The notes beneath the pieces are model-generated. The model worked only from the letters and a program-made list of their open reading frames with translations, was not told the DNA's origin and made no database searches. Below, in pieces: positions 40,803-49,534 of a stretch of DNA of 64,000 nucleotides. The translations under genes and the position numbers were made by a program. Source of the DNA: Novispirillum itersonii subsp. itersonii ATCC 12639 (lineage in GTDB: Bacteria; Pseudomonadota; Alphaproteobacteria; Rhodospirillales; Rhodospirillaceae); the NCBI RefSeq assembly GCF_000381985.1, contig NZ_KB907349.1, positions 50,814 through 114,813 of the forward strand, written 5' to 3'. The stretch's first letter is position 1. Every line of letters begins with the position of its first letter.

Positions 40803-43800
40803 TTAGCGGCCTTTTGCAGCCAGTTCTGCCGCCACCGCGTCAAGGCAGCGGGCAAAGCGGCTGTGGAAAGCGGTCATGCCGACGATGTGCAGGTGTGTGG
40901 TACCGTGAATGATTTCGGCGGGCGGGGTCAGCGACGAATAGCGCCGCCAGTCAATCAGGTTCAGGCCCCGGTGCAGGGTGTCCCCGGCGGCGAAAGAGCG
41001 GATCGGCACCTCGTGCGGGGTCAGGCTGTGGCTGCGGAAGATCAGCGCATTGTCGATCAGCACCCAGAACATATGTTCCGTGCTGCCGACTGCCGGGCCA
41101 TCCAGCGGCAGGTCATAGGGGCTGTTGAGGACGAAGGACAGGAACTGGTCCCATGTCAGGGGATCCATCACCGCAAACAGTTTTTCCCACTCCGCCCGCA
41201 TGGCGGTTCTGGTCAGCCAGTCACGGACCCGGGCTTCCACCGCGTCCCGCTGACCGGGGGCGAAGGTGGGCACGGCCCCGATGGCAAAGTCAGTATCCAT
41301 GTCGCAGACGTCGATCATGCCGATCATCCGCACATCAACCTCACCCTTCAGCTGGCAGGCGGCCTCGTAGGCCAGCAGGCCACCCCATGACCAGCCGAGG
41401 AAGGTGACCGGCTGCCCTTTGCTGTGACGACGGATGTAGTCAGCGTAGCGGGCGGTTATGTCCGCAACCGAAACGTTCTGCTTCTTATCATCGGCCAGCG
41501 TGTAGCAGATGAAGCCGGTGGCGGGCTGATCAGGCCCGAGGTAGTCGATCAGTTTCAGATATTCGCGGGTTGAGACCAGCAGCCCGGGGAAGCAGTACAG
41601 CATTGGCCGGGTGCCGCCGGAACGCAGGATGATCACATCCTGATGACGGTCGGAGGTGTCCGAGGTCAGCAGGGCAGACAGGCCGCGCACGGTCGGATGA
41701 TTGAACAGATCGACAATCGCCATGTCGCAGTTCGGCAGGCGGCGGCGCACCTGCGCCAGAACTTTCAGGGCCAGAATCGAGCTGCCGCCAAGACGGAAGA
41801 AGTTTTCATCAAGGCCGACGCTGTCTAACCCCAGCACTTCGGCCAGAATCTCGCACAGGGTCTGTTGCAGCGGGGTTTCCGGCGGGGTCAGGACCCGTTC
41901 GGTACGCTGTGGCGCGGGCAGGGCCCTGCGGTCCAGCTTGCTGTTGGCGGTCAGCGGCAGGGCGGGCAGGCTGACAACGGCAGCGGGCACCATGTAATCG
42001 GGCAGGGTGCGGGTGACGGCCAGCCGGACCGCATCGGCATCCACGGTGTGTCCGGCGGCGGCGACCACATAGGCGACCAGCATCGGATCTCCGAGGTCAT
42101 CCCGCAGGATGGTGACGGCCTCGCCCACTTCCGGCAGGGCCTTGAGGGCGGAGTCAATTTCGCCCAGCTCAATCCGGTAGCCGCGCAGCTTGATCTGCTG
42201 ATCGGCCCGGCCGAGGAAGTCAATGGCCCCGTCTTCGCGCCAGCGGGCCAGATCGCCGGTACGGTACATCCGTTCGCTGTCCGGGTGCAGCAGGTCGGGC
42301 AGAAAACGGGCGGCGGTCTGATCCGGCAGGCCGACATAGCCACGGGCGACCCCGTCACCGCCGATGTACAGTTCGCCCGGCACTCCCACCGGCACCGGCA
42401 ACCCCTGCGGATCAAGGATGTAGGCCCGGCGCAGGCCGACCGGGCGGCCGATCGGGGTGCACAGTCCGTCAAAGGCGGTGCCGGCCGGTACTTTCCAGAC
42501 CATCGGCGTCATCACCGTTTCAGTCGGGCCGTAGCCGTTGATCAGCGTTTTTGCCTTCAGGGCACGGGTGATCAGCTGGAAGGTGGCCGGGGCCATTGCC
42601 TCGCCCCCGAACGAATACAGCCGGGCGTCGGGGGCCTCTCCGGTCAGGTCGGCCCATTCCGCCAGCTGGTGTACATAGCTGGTCGGCAGGCTGGCATTGG
42701 TGACACCGTGGCGGCGCATCAGATCCAGCGCTTCCTCCGGGGCCAGCAGCGGGCGATGCGGCAGAACGATACTGCCCCCCAGCATCAGCGGCACCATCCA
42801 GCGTTCATGCCCGCCGTCAGAGCTGAACGGCAGGACCGGCAGTTCCCGGCTATTGCCGTCCATCTCGTAAATGCGGGCGGTGCTGTCCAGATGACGGGCC
42901 AGAACCCCGTGTTCCACGGCGACCCCCTTCGGGGCCCCGGTGGAGCCGGAGGTATACATGACATAGGCCAGCGAGGACGGATCGACCGGAACCGGGTCCG
43001 GCTGATCCGTTTCGTCTGCGATATCATCCAGACAGACCAGCGGCAGGTCGGCATTGGCCGGGTCTTTCTGGTTCGGGTCTTTTGGCAGGCGGGACCGCCA
43101 GCGGTCTTCCGTCACCACGGCGGCAACACGGGCATCCCGCAGAATGTGGTGATTACGGCTGTCGGGATGATCGGGGTCCAGCGGGATATAGGCCCCCCCG
43201 GCGCGCAGGACGCCGAGAATGGCGGCAATGGCTTCCGGCGAACGACGCAGCAGGATGGCGACGCAGTGTTCCGGGCCGATGCCGATCCGCCGCAGCCGGG
43301 CGGCGATACGGGCGGCGAGGGTGTCAAGCTCGCCCCTGCTGACGCTGCGGTCGTCAAACAGCACGGCGGTTTCTGCCGGGTTGGCTTTGGCGTGGGCGTG
43401 GATGCGCTGATGGACCGGGGTTTCGTCCCGGGGCTCCGTGCCGTCATAGGGGGCCCCCAGACGCCGCACCTCGTCGTCGGTCAGCAGGGGCAGCAGGCCC
43501 GGTTGGGTGCTGGCCTCACCGATCAGCGCGTCCAGCAGCAGCAGCAGATGGTCCATCGACCGTTCCAGCAGGCGCGGATCATGATCATCTTCGGCGGCAT
43601 TCAGGGTCAGCAGCAGGCTGCCATCGGGCAGATCGGCCCCGGTCAGCAGCACAGAGGCATCACTGCGGGGCAGGCTGACCCGCCGGACCATCGGGGTTGC
43701 AGGCAGGGGCAGATGTTCGATCAGTGTATGCAGCAGGGCGGATCCGTCTTCCCCGTTTTCCTGCCACAGATCCTGTGCCAGCCGGTCAAAGGGGGCGGCA

Positions 43801-44714
43801 TGGGTCAGGGCCTCCTGCCGGATGGCGGTGACCGTTGCGATAATATCGTCGGCGGTCTGCTGCGGAGACAGTGGCAGGCAAAGCGGGGTAATGGTTTCTG
43901 CATGGCACAGGGCGGGGTCGGTCGGGGCGCGCAGGCTGCTGATAATTCCGACGGAAACCTGCCACCCGGCACCGTAACGGGCAATCAGCAGGGCCATGGC
44001 GGCGGCAAGCAGGCCGTCAACCCCCAGACCGGTTTCGCGGCCCCGGCGGTGAACGCGGCCTGCGGTGGCGGCGGGTAGGGTCCGGCTGTGGTTGCTGCGG
44101 GTTTCCTGCGGCGGCGATACCGGCACCGGGCGTACCGGCAGGCGCAGGGCGGGCGGTTCATCCGGGTTCAGGCGTGGCCGCCAGTATGTCAGCGCATCAG
44201 CATAGGCTGGCGGCGGGCCGCTTTCCACCGCCACCGCCGGATCGCCGCCGAGTACCGTCAGCGTATGCTGGTCCGCCAGCAGCGGATGGATCACCAGCAG
44301 CAGGGCCGGGGGATGATAGGGGTGGGTGATGACCACCGCCCGCACCGGCGGCTGATCCGGCAGGCGGACCGGGCGGCGGACCTGTGCGGCAATGGCCGCC
44401 TCACGGTCTTCGGTGGCGGTCAGGGACAGGGTGGACAGAGGGATCTCCTGCTGTCCGGGAAACAGATCCAGCTTTCCCCCGGCGGACACCTGAACCCGGG
44501 TTGCCAGCACCGGATGACGGGCGGACAGAGCAGTCAGGCAAGCCGCTGCGGTATCGGCGCTTTCCAGCGGCAGCAGCAGGGCGGGAACCCCGGCAACGGC
44601 ATCCTGCCCGATCTGGCACAGCGCCCAGATCCGGCGTTGGGCGGCAGTCGGCGGCAGCGGGCCGGAGACGGCGGGGGCAGACGACATCGGGTCGGCAGCG
44701 GTCTGATGAGTCAT
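40803..44714 (-). CDS. single-module siderophore NRPS (degenerate C-A-PCP-TE)
   Basis: This 1303-residue protein contains a condensation-like domain (about 20-420), an adenylation domain (about 430-930; YTSGSTGAPKGVAVEH, NGYGPTET, YRTGDLARW, LRGYRIELGEID, NSKLDRRAL), a carrier domain (about 955-1030; FRLGGSSILALK with the pantetheine Ser) and a thioesterase (about 1050-1300; GWSWGG). The condensation HHxxxDG motif reads HPLLADQ (143-149). Reading the pocket by manual alignment gives approximately D-G-E-S-Y-F-G-M-T-K; the D-x-E-S start recalls lysine-type codes (from memory). It probably activates an N-hydroxylated, acylated lysine or ornithine and oligomerises or releases it. Confidence 0.92.
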   Translation of the reverse strand: MTHQTAADPMSSAPAVSGPLPPTAAQRRIWALCQIGQDAVAGVPALLLPLESADTAAACLTALSARHPVLATRVQVSAGGKLDLFPGQQEIPLSTLSLTATEDREAAIAAQVRRPVRLPDQPPVRAVVITHPYHPPALLLVIHPLLADQHTLTVLGGDPAVAVESGPPPAYADALTYWRPRLNPDEPPALRLPVRPVPVSPPQETRSNHSRTLPAATAGRVHRRGRETGLGVDGLLAAAMALLIARYGAGWQVSVGIISSLRAPTDPALCHAETITPLCLPLSPQQTADDIIATVTAIRQEALTHAAPFDRLAQDLWQENGEDGSALLHTLIEHLPLPATPMVRRVSLPRSDASVLLTGADLPDGSLLLTLNAAEDDHDPRLLERSMDHLLLLLDALIGEASTQPGLLPLLTDDEVRRLGAPYDGTEPRDETPVHQRIHAHAKANPAETAVLFDDRSVSRGELDTLAARIAARLRRIGIGPEHCVAILLRRSPEAIAAILGVLRAGGAYIPLDPDHPDSRNHHILRDARVAAVVTEDRWRSRLPKDPNQKDPANADLPLVCLDDIADETDQPDPVPVDPSSLAYVMYTSGSTGAPKGVAVEHGVLARHLDSTARIYEMDGNSRELPVLPFSSDGGHERWMVPLMLGGSIVLPHRPLLAPEEALDLMRRHGVTNASLPTSYVHQLAEWADLTGEAPDARLYSFGGEAMAPATFQLITRALKAKTLINGYGPTETVMTPMVWKVPAGTAFDGLCTPIGRPVGLRRAYILDPQGLPVPVGVPGELYIGGDGVARGYVGLPDQTAARFLPDLLHPDSERMYRTGDLARWREDGAIDFLGRADQQIKLRGYRIELGEIDSALKALPEVGEAVTILRDDLGDPMLVAYVVAAAGHTVDADAVRLAVTRTLPDYMVPAAVVSLPALPLTANSKLDRRALPAPQRTERVLTPPETPLQQTLCEILAEVLGLDSVGLDENFFRLGGSSILALKVLAQVRRRLPNCDMAIVDLFNHPTVRGLSALLTSDTSDRHQDVIILRSGGTRPMLYCFPGLLVSTREYLKLIDYLGPDQPATGFICYTLADDKKQNVSVADITARYADYIRRHSKGQPVTFLGWSWGGLLAYEAACQLKGEVDVRMIGMIDVCDMDTDFAIGAVPTFAPGQRDAVEARVRDWLTRTAMRAEWEKLFAVMDPLTWDQFLSFVLNSPYDLPLDGPAVGSTEHMFWVLIDNALIFRSHSLTPHEVPIRSFAAGDTLHRGLNLIDWRRYSSLTPPAEIIHGTTHLHIVGMTAFHSRFARCLDAVAAELAAKGR

Positions 44715-44904
44715 GGCGGGGTCTCTGCAAAACAGGAGTATCGCTATTGCGACTTAATCTCGTTTTGTCGAACGACCGGCAGGGCCCGAAATTCAGTGAA
44801 AAAAGAAAAGAAAATGCCGCGCCGGTTTCGGTTGAACCGATGAGAGGGTCATTCGTCACAGGAGGGAGACGCATTCCTCCCATTCTGATCAGCGGAGACT
44901 GTTT
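44715..44904. promoter_or_regulatory. divergent promoter region of the siderophore biosynthesis genes
   Basis: This 190-bp gap separates the NRPS operon (minus) from the acyltransferase operon (plus). A run around 44750-44770 (ATTGCGACTTAATCTCG) weakly recalls alphaproteobacterial Fur sites, but the symmetry is poor. No confident -35/-10 pair was found, so a dedicated sigma factor such as the FecI-like one is possible. Confidence 0.3.
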
Positions 44905-45306
44905 ATGACCACCCTTCCGACCCTGCCCGCGCCGGGCGTCGTTTTTTCCAGCCTTGACTGCACCGGCGGCGGGGTCAGCATCACAACGGTTGCCCCGGCG
45001 CTGCTGGAAGTGTCGCAGGAGGGGAAAGTGCTGTGCCGGGTAACGGTGGAAAGCCTGTCCCCTGCCGTGTGCCGCCTGACCCCGTCGGTTGTCGGTGAGG
45101 TGCCGGGCGGATATCCGCTGTGTCTGGCCCTGATGGGGGCGGCGGAAGTGGTGTCTTCCGCCACGCCGGAGCTGGATACGGTCCTGTTTCCGGCGACGGT
45201 CGCGGAGTTGCCGACCCTGACCGAGGCCGCCGACTATATTCTGGAAAGCGGCTGCGCCGTGCAGGACGGAAACCTGATTTCCGTCTCCGTAGAGCTGTTC
45301 TGGTAG
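44905..45306 (+). CDS. uncharacterised protein of the siderophore operon
   Basis: This 133-residue protein is not recognised. It has no signal peptide or membrane helix. It is rich in Val, Leu, Thr and Pro with five Cys, suggesting a compact beta-rich fold, and ends in VELFW. It is not an MbtH-like protein: too long and without the Trp motifs. The ATG at 44905 opens the plus-strand operon, and its TAG is immediately followed by the GTG of the acyltransferase gene. Synteny argues that it is real and works in siderophore assembly or release. Confidence 0.65.
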   Translation: MTTLPTLPAPGVVFSSLDCTGGGVSITTVAPALLEVSQEGKVLCRVTVESLSPAVCRLTPSVVGEVPGGYPLCLALMGAAEVVSSATPELDTVLFPATVAELPTLTEAADYILESGCAVQDGNLISVSVELFW

Positions 45307-46014
45307 GTGTCATCGCTGTGGACCGCCCCGCACATGCACCATCCGCATCAGATCCGGCGGGTGATGACCGGCGCCATCCGTCATCCGCTGCGCCGGGCCA
45401 AGGTGCCGGGCGAACAGTACCGCCGTTTTATTCCGTGGCTGGAGCAGTCGCTGACCTTCAGCCTGATCGATCCCGTCGCCGACCTTGAGACCTTCCACAC
45501 ATGGATGAACGATCCCCGTGTGAATGCCATCTGGGATGAGGCCGGTGATCTTGATAAGCACGCCACCTATGTGGCAGACCGGCTGGCGGACCCGCATGTC
45601 ACCCCGTTGATCGGCCGGATCGGGGACCGCCCCTTCGGCTACTTTGAAGTCTACTGGGCGAAAGAAAACCGCATTGCCCCGTATTACGACTGCGAGGATT
45701 TTGACCGTGGCTGGCATGTGCTGATCGGGGATGAAAACTGCCGGGGCCGGGACTATGTCACCGCCTGGCTGCCGTCACTGATGCACTACATCTTTCTGGA
45801 TGACCTGCGGACCCAGCGGATTGTCGGCGAACCGGCCGCCAGCCATGCCCAGCAGCTGAACAACCTGTCGCGCGGCGGTTTTGCGCTGATGAAGGAATTT
45901 AATTTCCCGCATAAGCGGGCGATGCTGGTGATGCTGCTGCGGGAACGGTTCTTCGAAAACCGGAAGTGGTCGGCCCATCTCGCGGCTGCCCCGGCAGCGC
46001 AGGCGGCGGAGTAA
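45307..46014 (+). CDS. IucB/RhbD-type siderophore acyltransferase (GNAT)
   Basis: This 235-residue GNAT-fold enzyme resembles the acetyltransferases that acylate the hydroxylamine of N-hydroxylysine or N-hydroxyornithine. HTWMNDPRVNAIWDEAG, FGYFEVYWAKENRIAPYY, FDRGWHVLIGDENCRGRDYV and EPAASHAQQLNNLSRGGF are family landmarks. The acyl donor is likely acetyl-CoA or a short acyl-CoA. GTG 45307 abuts the upstream stop; ATG 45334 is an alternative. It supplies the hydroxamate together with the monooxygenase at 39399. Confidence 0.9.
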   Translation: MSSLWTAPHMHHPHQIRRVMTGAIRHPLRRAKVPGEQYRRFIPWLEQSLTFSLIDPVADLETFHTWMNDPRVNAIWDEAGDLDKHATYVADRLADPHVTPLIGRIGDRPFGYFEVYWAKENRIAPYYDCEDFDRGWHVLIGDENCRGRDYVTAWLPSLMHYIFLDDLRTQRIVGEPAASHAQQLNNLSRGGFALMKEFNFPHKRAMLVMLLRERFFENRKWSAHLAAAPAAQAAE

Positions 46015-46018
46015 GGCG

Positions 46019-47374
46019 ATGGCCCGGCTTGCCCGCTTCGCGGAACCGGCTGATCTGGCCGATCCGCGCCTGAAGCGCCTGATCCTGACCCTTGCCCTGC
46101 CCTCGGTGGCCGGGCTGCTGATCAACGCGCTGTACCATGTGGTTAATGCTGCCTTTGTCGGGGGGCTTGGGACCCCGGCGGTGGCGGCAATCAGCCTGAC
46201 CCTGCCGGTATTTTCACTGGTGGCCGCGCTGGGGGAAGGGATTGGCGTCGGCGTTGCGGCCAATGTCGGCCGGTTGCTGGGCGAAGGACGCAGCGGGCAG
46301 GCCGGGGCGATTGCCAGCACCGGTCTGATTCTGGCAACCGTAATCGGGCTGCTGGTGACCGGGGCGTTGCTGCTGGCACAGGGGCCGGTGATCACCCTGC
46401 TGGGCGGCGGCGGAGAGACCGAGCCGCTGGCGCGGATCTATATCAGCATTCTGGCCTTTACCTGTGTGCTGACCCTGATCCAGATCGTCTGTGACTTTAT
46501 CGCCATTGCTGAAGGGAACAGCCGTTTCAGCATGTATACCCTGCTGGGATCGTTTGCGGTGAACATCGCCCTCGACCCTCTGCTGATTTATACCCTTGAA
46601 ATGGGGATCGCCGGGGCCGCGTGGGCGACCATTCTGGCCAAGGGTGTGGCGCTGGGCGCCTATGCCGTTTACTTCGCCCGGCGCTGGGGGGTGGTGCAGG
46701 TGCATACCCGCCTGATCCGCTGGCGGCGGCGGGTGACCGGGCCGATCCTTGCCATCGGGATGCCAACCACGGCGGCCAGCATTCTGACGGCTGTCAGCTT
46801 CGCTATCCTGTATCACATGGCCGGGCGATACGGCGGGGAAAGCGCCGTGGCTGCAATCGGCATTGCGGCCCGGGTGGTTCTGCTGGGGTACTTCCCGATC
46901 ATCGGCTTCTGCCTTGGGGCGCAGGCAGTGATCAGCTATAGCCACGGGGCCGGGGATTATCGCCGTCTGCGGGATGGTGTCCGGTTCATGCTGCTGGTGA
47001 CGACGGCTTTTGCGGCTGTGTTCTCTGCCGTCATGCTGTTGTGGCCGCAGGCTGTGGTCAGCCTGTTCAGCGATGATGCCGGGGTACAGGCACAGGGGGC
47101 GTCGGCGCTGGTGGCCTTCCATCTGTTCTTCCTGCTGGCGGGGCTGGAATGTGTGCTGCTGGTGCTGTTGCAGTCCCTTGGCAAAGGCAGGCTGTCTGCC
47201 GTGGTGGCGCTGGCGCAGCGGGGGTATCTGTTGCTGCCGCTGCTGCTGGCCCTGCCGTTGGTGTGGGGTATGCAGGGGGTCATCGCCGGTCCGGCGGTGG
47301 CGGCCGGTCTGGCCGGGCTGATCGTGGTGCCGATGTTCCTGTGGCAGATGCGGACGCTGAAAGCACAGGGGTAA
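46019..47374 (+). CDS. MATE-family efflux transporter
   Basis: This 451-residue protein has twelve hydrophobic helices in two related halves, as in MATE exporters. Markers are LILTLALPSVAGLLINALYHVVNAAFVG at the start and GIAARVVLLGYFPIIGFCLGAQAVISY in the second half. It lies 4 bp after the acyltransferase gene, so it is probably the siderophore exporter of this cluster (inference). A terminator follows immediately. Confidence 0.9.
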   Translation: MARLARFAEPADLADPRLKRLILTLALPSVAGLLINALYHVVNAAFVGGLGTPAVAAISLTLPVFSLVAALGEGIGVGVAANVGRLLGEGRSGQAGAIASTGLILATVIGLLVTGALLLAQGPVITLLGGGGETEPLARIYISILAFTCVLTLIQIVCDFIAIAEGNSRFSMYTLLGSFAVNIALDPLLIYTLEMGIAGAAWATILAKGVALGAYAVYFARRWGVVQVHTRLIRWRRRVTGPILAIGMPTTAASILTAVSFAILYHMAGRYGGESAVAAIGIAARVVLLGYFPIIGFCLGAQAVISYSHGAGDYRRLRDGVRFMLLVTTAFAAVFSAVMLLWPQAVVSLFSDDAGVQAQGASALVAFHLFFLLAGLECVLLVLLQSLGKGRLSAVVALAQRGYLLLPLLLALPLVWGMQGVIAGPAVAAGLAGLIVVPMFLWQMRTLKAQG

Positions 47375-47383
47375 CAAAGAGAG

Positions 47384-47419
47384 CCGGGGCTGTCTGTGAT
47401 CAGGCGGCCCCGGTTTTTT
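47384..47419 (+). terminator. terminator after the MATE gene
   Basis: CCGGGGC (47384-47390) pairs with GCCCCGG (47407-47413), followed by six T. The stem lies between convergent genes. Confidence 0.75.
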
Positions 47420-48249
47420 CAGGTCTGTTCAAACACAATCGCGGTCCCGAAGGCGATATCCGGGCTGATGGTCAGGGTATCCGCTGTTGCGTGGAAGGGG
47501 ATGTCTGCTTTCTGCAGCAGCGCGGCGGTGGCCGACAGGGACGGGACCTGCACCGCGAATCCGGTCAGGCGCGGAGTTTCCCCCGCCCCGGTGGACGAGG
47601 CGATGATCCGCCCGCCCCGCAGGGGGACGGTGACGGACCCGTCTGTCCCGGTGTCGGCGGTTGAGCGTCCGAAGGTTGACAGGAAAGCGGCGTGCGCCTG
47701 TGGCCGGGGCGTGGTCAGCGTGACGGCAGTGATATTCTCTCCGCCGTTGGCATGGATCTGGAATGACGGGTTCCAGAAATTTTCGGGAAAATGCTGCTGG
47801 CAGACAAAATAGCCTGCCTCCGGGGCCAGCGGGTCGGCGGCAAAGGCCAGCGTAAAGGCCACATGTGTCGGCGTTCCGTCCGGGCGGACGCCCTTGCGTT
47901 CAAAGAAAAACGGCTGAAAGGCCCCGATCCCGGCGGCGGCAAAGGCTGCTGCGTCGCCGGTTGCGTCTTCGCTGTCCAGAACCAGCATCGGGAAGCCTTC
48001 CCGCCGGATCAGGGAATCGCGGACAAAGGCCCCGAAACTGAAAACACCGTCGCCATGCGGGGGAATCAGTGCCGGGTCATCGCCGGTGGTGATCAGCTCA
48101 ATGAAGGAGGAACGGAACTGGACGAGGCGGTTTTCCGTCCCCCATGGGTGGCGGTTACGGGCCCCGACCTGAAAGCCGAGGCGGCGGTAAAAGTCTGCGG
48201 CACTGTCAAGGTCCCGCACGGCAACCACAAGATGATCTATCCGGCGCAT
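47419..48249 (-). CDS. VOC-family (glyoxalase-like) protein
   Basis: This 276-residue protein starts with IDHLVVAVRDLDSAADFYRRLGFQVG, a glyoxalase/bleomycin-resistance type vicinal-oxygen-chelate module with the metal His. A FIELIT segment provides the Glu. Two VOC halves are present, the second being more diverged. The substrate is unknown. It lies 106 bp downstream of fhuC on the same strand; membership of the iron operon is possible but unproven. Confidence 0.83.
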   Translation of the reverse strand: MRRIDHLVVAVRDLDSAADFYRRLGFQVGARNRHPWGTENRLVQFRSSFIELITTGDDPALIPPHGDGVFSFGAFVRDSLIRREGFPMLVLDSEDATGDAAAFAAAGIGAFQPFFFERKGVRPDGTPTHVAFTLAFAADPLAPEAGYFVCQQHFPENFWNPSFQIHANGGENITAVTLTTPRPQAHAAFLSTFGRSTADTGTDGSVTVPLRGGRIIASSTGAGETPRLTGFAVQVPSLSATAALLQKADIPFHATADTLTISPDIAFGTAIVFEQT

Positions 48250-48355
48250 AAAGCTGCTCCTTCCCGGGGTGGTGGGCTGCTATCCGGGAAGAACTGTAGC
48301 GCGATAAAGGATTTAGACAATATTCTCTTGAGGATCGTCTCTTCAGGGCCGTCCT

Positions 48356-49126
48356 TCAGGTCCCGAACAGCACCACGGGGCTGGCGTGATGGGGGTGGGG
48401 GATGATGTGGGTGGTGACCCCATAGACATCCTCAAGGATTCCGCTGCCGAGCACCGCTTCAGGCGTATCGTCGATCTGCAGCTGCCCCTTTTTCAGCACG
48501 GCGAGCCGGTCGCAGTAACGGACTGCCAGATTGATGTCATGCAGCACCATCACCACGCCAAGGTTCAGGCTGTGGGCCAGATCCTGCACGAGGGCCAGCG
48601 TATTGATCTGGTGGGCTATATCCAGTGCCGAGATCGGCTCGTCGAGCAGCAGGTAACGGCTTTTCTGGGCCAGCAGCAGGGCCAGCCAGATCCGTTGCCG
48701 TTCGCCGCCGGACAGGGTGGCGACCATGCGGTCGGCCAGCGTGTGGGTGCCGGTCAACGTCAGGGCCTCTTCCACCGCCGCCTGATCTTCGGCACCGAAC
48801 CGACCGAGGGCACCATGCCACGGATAACGCCCCAACCTGACCAGATCGCGCCCCGACAGACCGGGCGTCAGCGGCAGGTTTTGCGGCATATAGGCCAGAA
48901 GGCGGGCAAAAGCCCGGCTGTCGAGGCCGGTGGCATCCTGTCCGTCGATTCTGATCTGTCCGGAGGCCGGAGGCAGATGCCGGGCCATCACTTTCAGGGC
49001 GGTGGATTTGCCGGATCCGTTGTGACCGATCAGGCCGACCACGGTGCCGGGGGCAACTGTCAGGGACAGCGGATGCAGCAGGGGGCTCCGGTCATGTATC
49101 ACACTGATACCGTCGGCCTCGAACAT
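48356..49126 (-). CDS. fhuC: ferric-siderophore ABC ATPase (FhuC/FepC-like)
   Basis: This 256-residue ATPase has Walker A GHNGSGKST, the FhuC-type MPQNLPLTPGLSGRDLVRLGRYPWHG, signature LSGGERQR, Walker B YLLLDEPISALD and H-loop VLHDINLAVRYCDR. ATG 49126 gives the usual family length and start (MFEADGISVIHD); a longer in-frame reading runs upstream. It is detached from fhuB and fhuD by about 9 kb but is the only siderophore ATPase here and so the likely partner. Confidence 0.9.
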   Translation of the reverse strand: MFEADGISVIHDRSPLLHPLSLTVAPGTVVGLIGHNGSGKSTALKVMARHLPPASGQIRIDGQDATGLDSRAFARLLAYMPQNLPLTPGLSGRDLVRLGRYPWHGALGRFGAEDQAAVEEALTLTGTHTLADRMVATLSGGERQRIWLALLLAQKSRYLLLDEPISALDIAHQINTLALVQDLAHSLNLGVVMVLHDINLAVRYCDRLAVLKKGQLQIDDTPEAVLGSGILEDVYGVTTHIIPHPHHASPVVLFGT

Positions 49127-49534
49127 CAGATACCTCAAAACCAGCGGGGAGATCGGCTGCCGGAAGGGACTCGCAGGGGGCGGGTAAACTTCCGGCATGC
49201 ACTTTCACAACGGATGGAGGCAGGAAAAATTCAGTCAAAAAATGCCGGGTGGATGCTTTTTTCCGGTGGCCTGCAAAAAAAAAGCACAGCGGATCCGTCA
49301 TGTATTTTGACAACGTATTGATTTGCAATAATTCTCACTATATGAAATCAATTTTCCATATTGAGATTCATCAAGGCTGCAGGTAACGTCTGCCCATCGA
49401 ATAAAAGACCCGGACAGGTCCCGGTTTCCCCGCTGTCAGCGCTGGAAAAGAGGATCGTATCGGGCGGCTTCATGCATCTGACTCCGGCCCGTTGCACGCT
49501 GTGACGGCACCGGTTGACCATGGGAGATCCCACA
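49127..49534. other. intergenic region between fhuC and the Opp-type operon
   Basis: These 408 bases contain an AT-rich stretch (about 49200-49400) and the Fur-like site listed separately. No gene is supported. Confidence 0.6.
49307..49338. promoter_or_regulatory. Fur-like site with overlapping promoter-like elements
   Basis: TTTGCAATAATTCTCA (49322-49337) resembles the right part of the Fur box at 32195 (shared ATTCTCA). A plus-strand TTGACA (49307-49312) and TAATTC (49329-49334), 16 bp apart, overlap it. The site lies upstream of fhuC on the minus strand and of the Opp-type operon on the plus strand; iron control of fhuC is the likelier role. Confidence 0.4.

Noticed and set aside
41865..44078. 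737-residue plus-strand frame opposite the NRPS
   Set aside because: The NRPS on the minus strand has complete domain motifs; the opposite frame shows only biased Gly/Gln/Arg composition.
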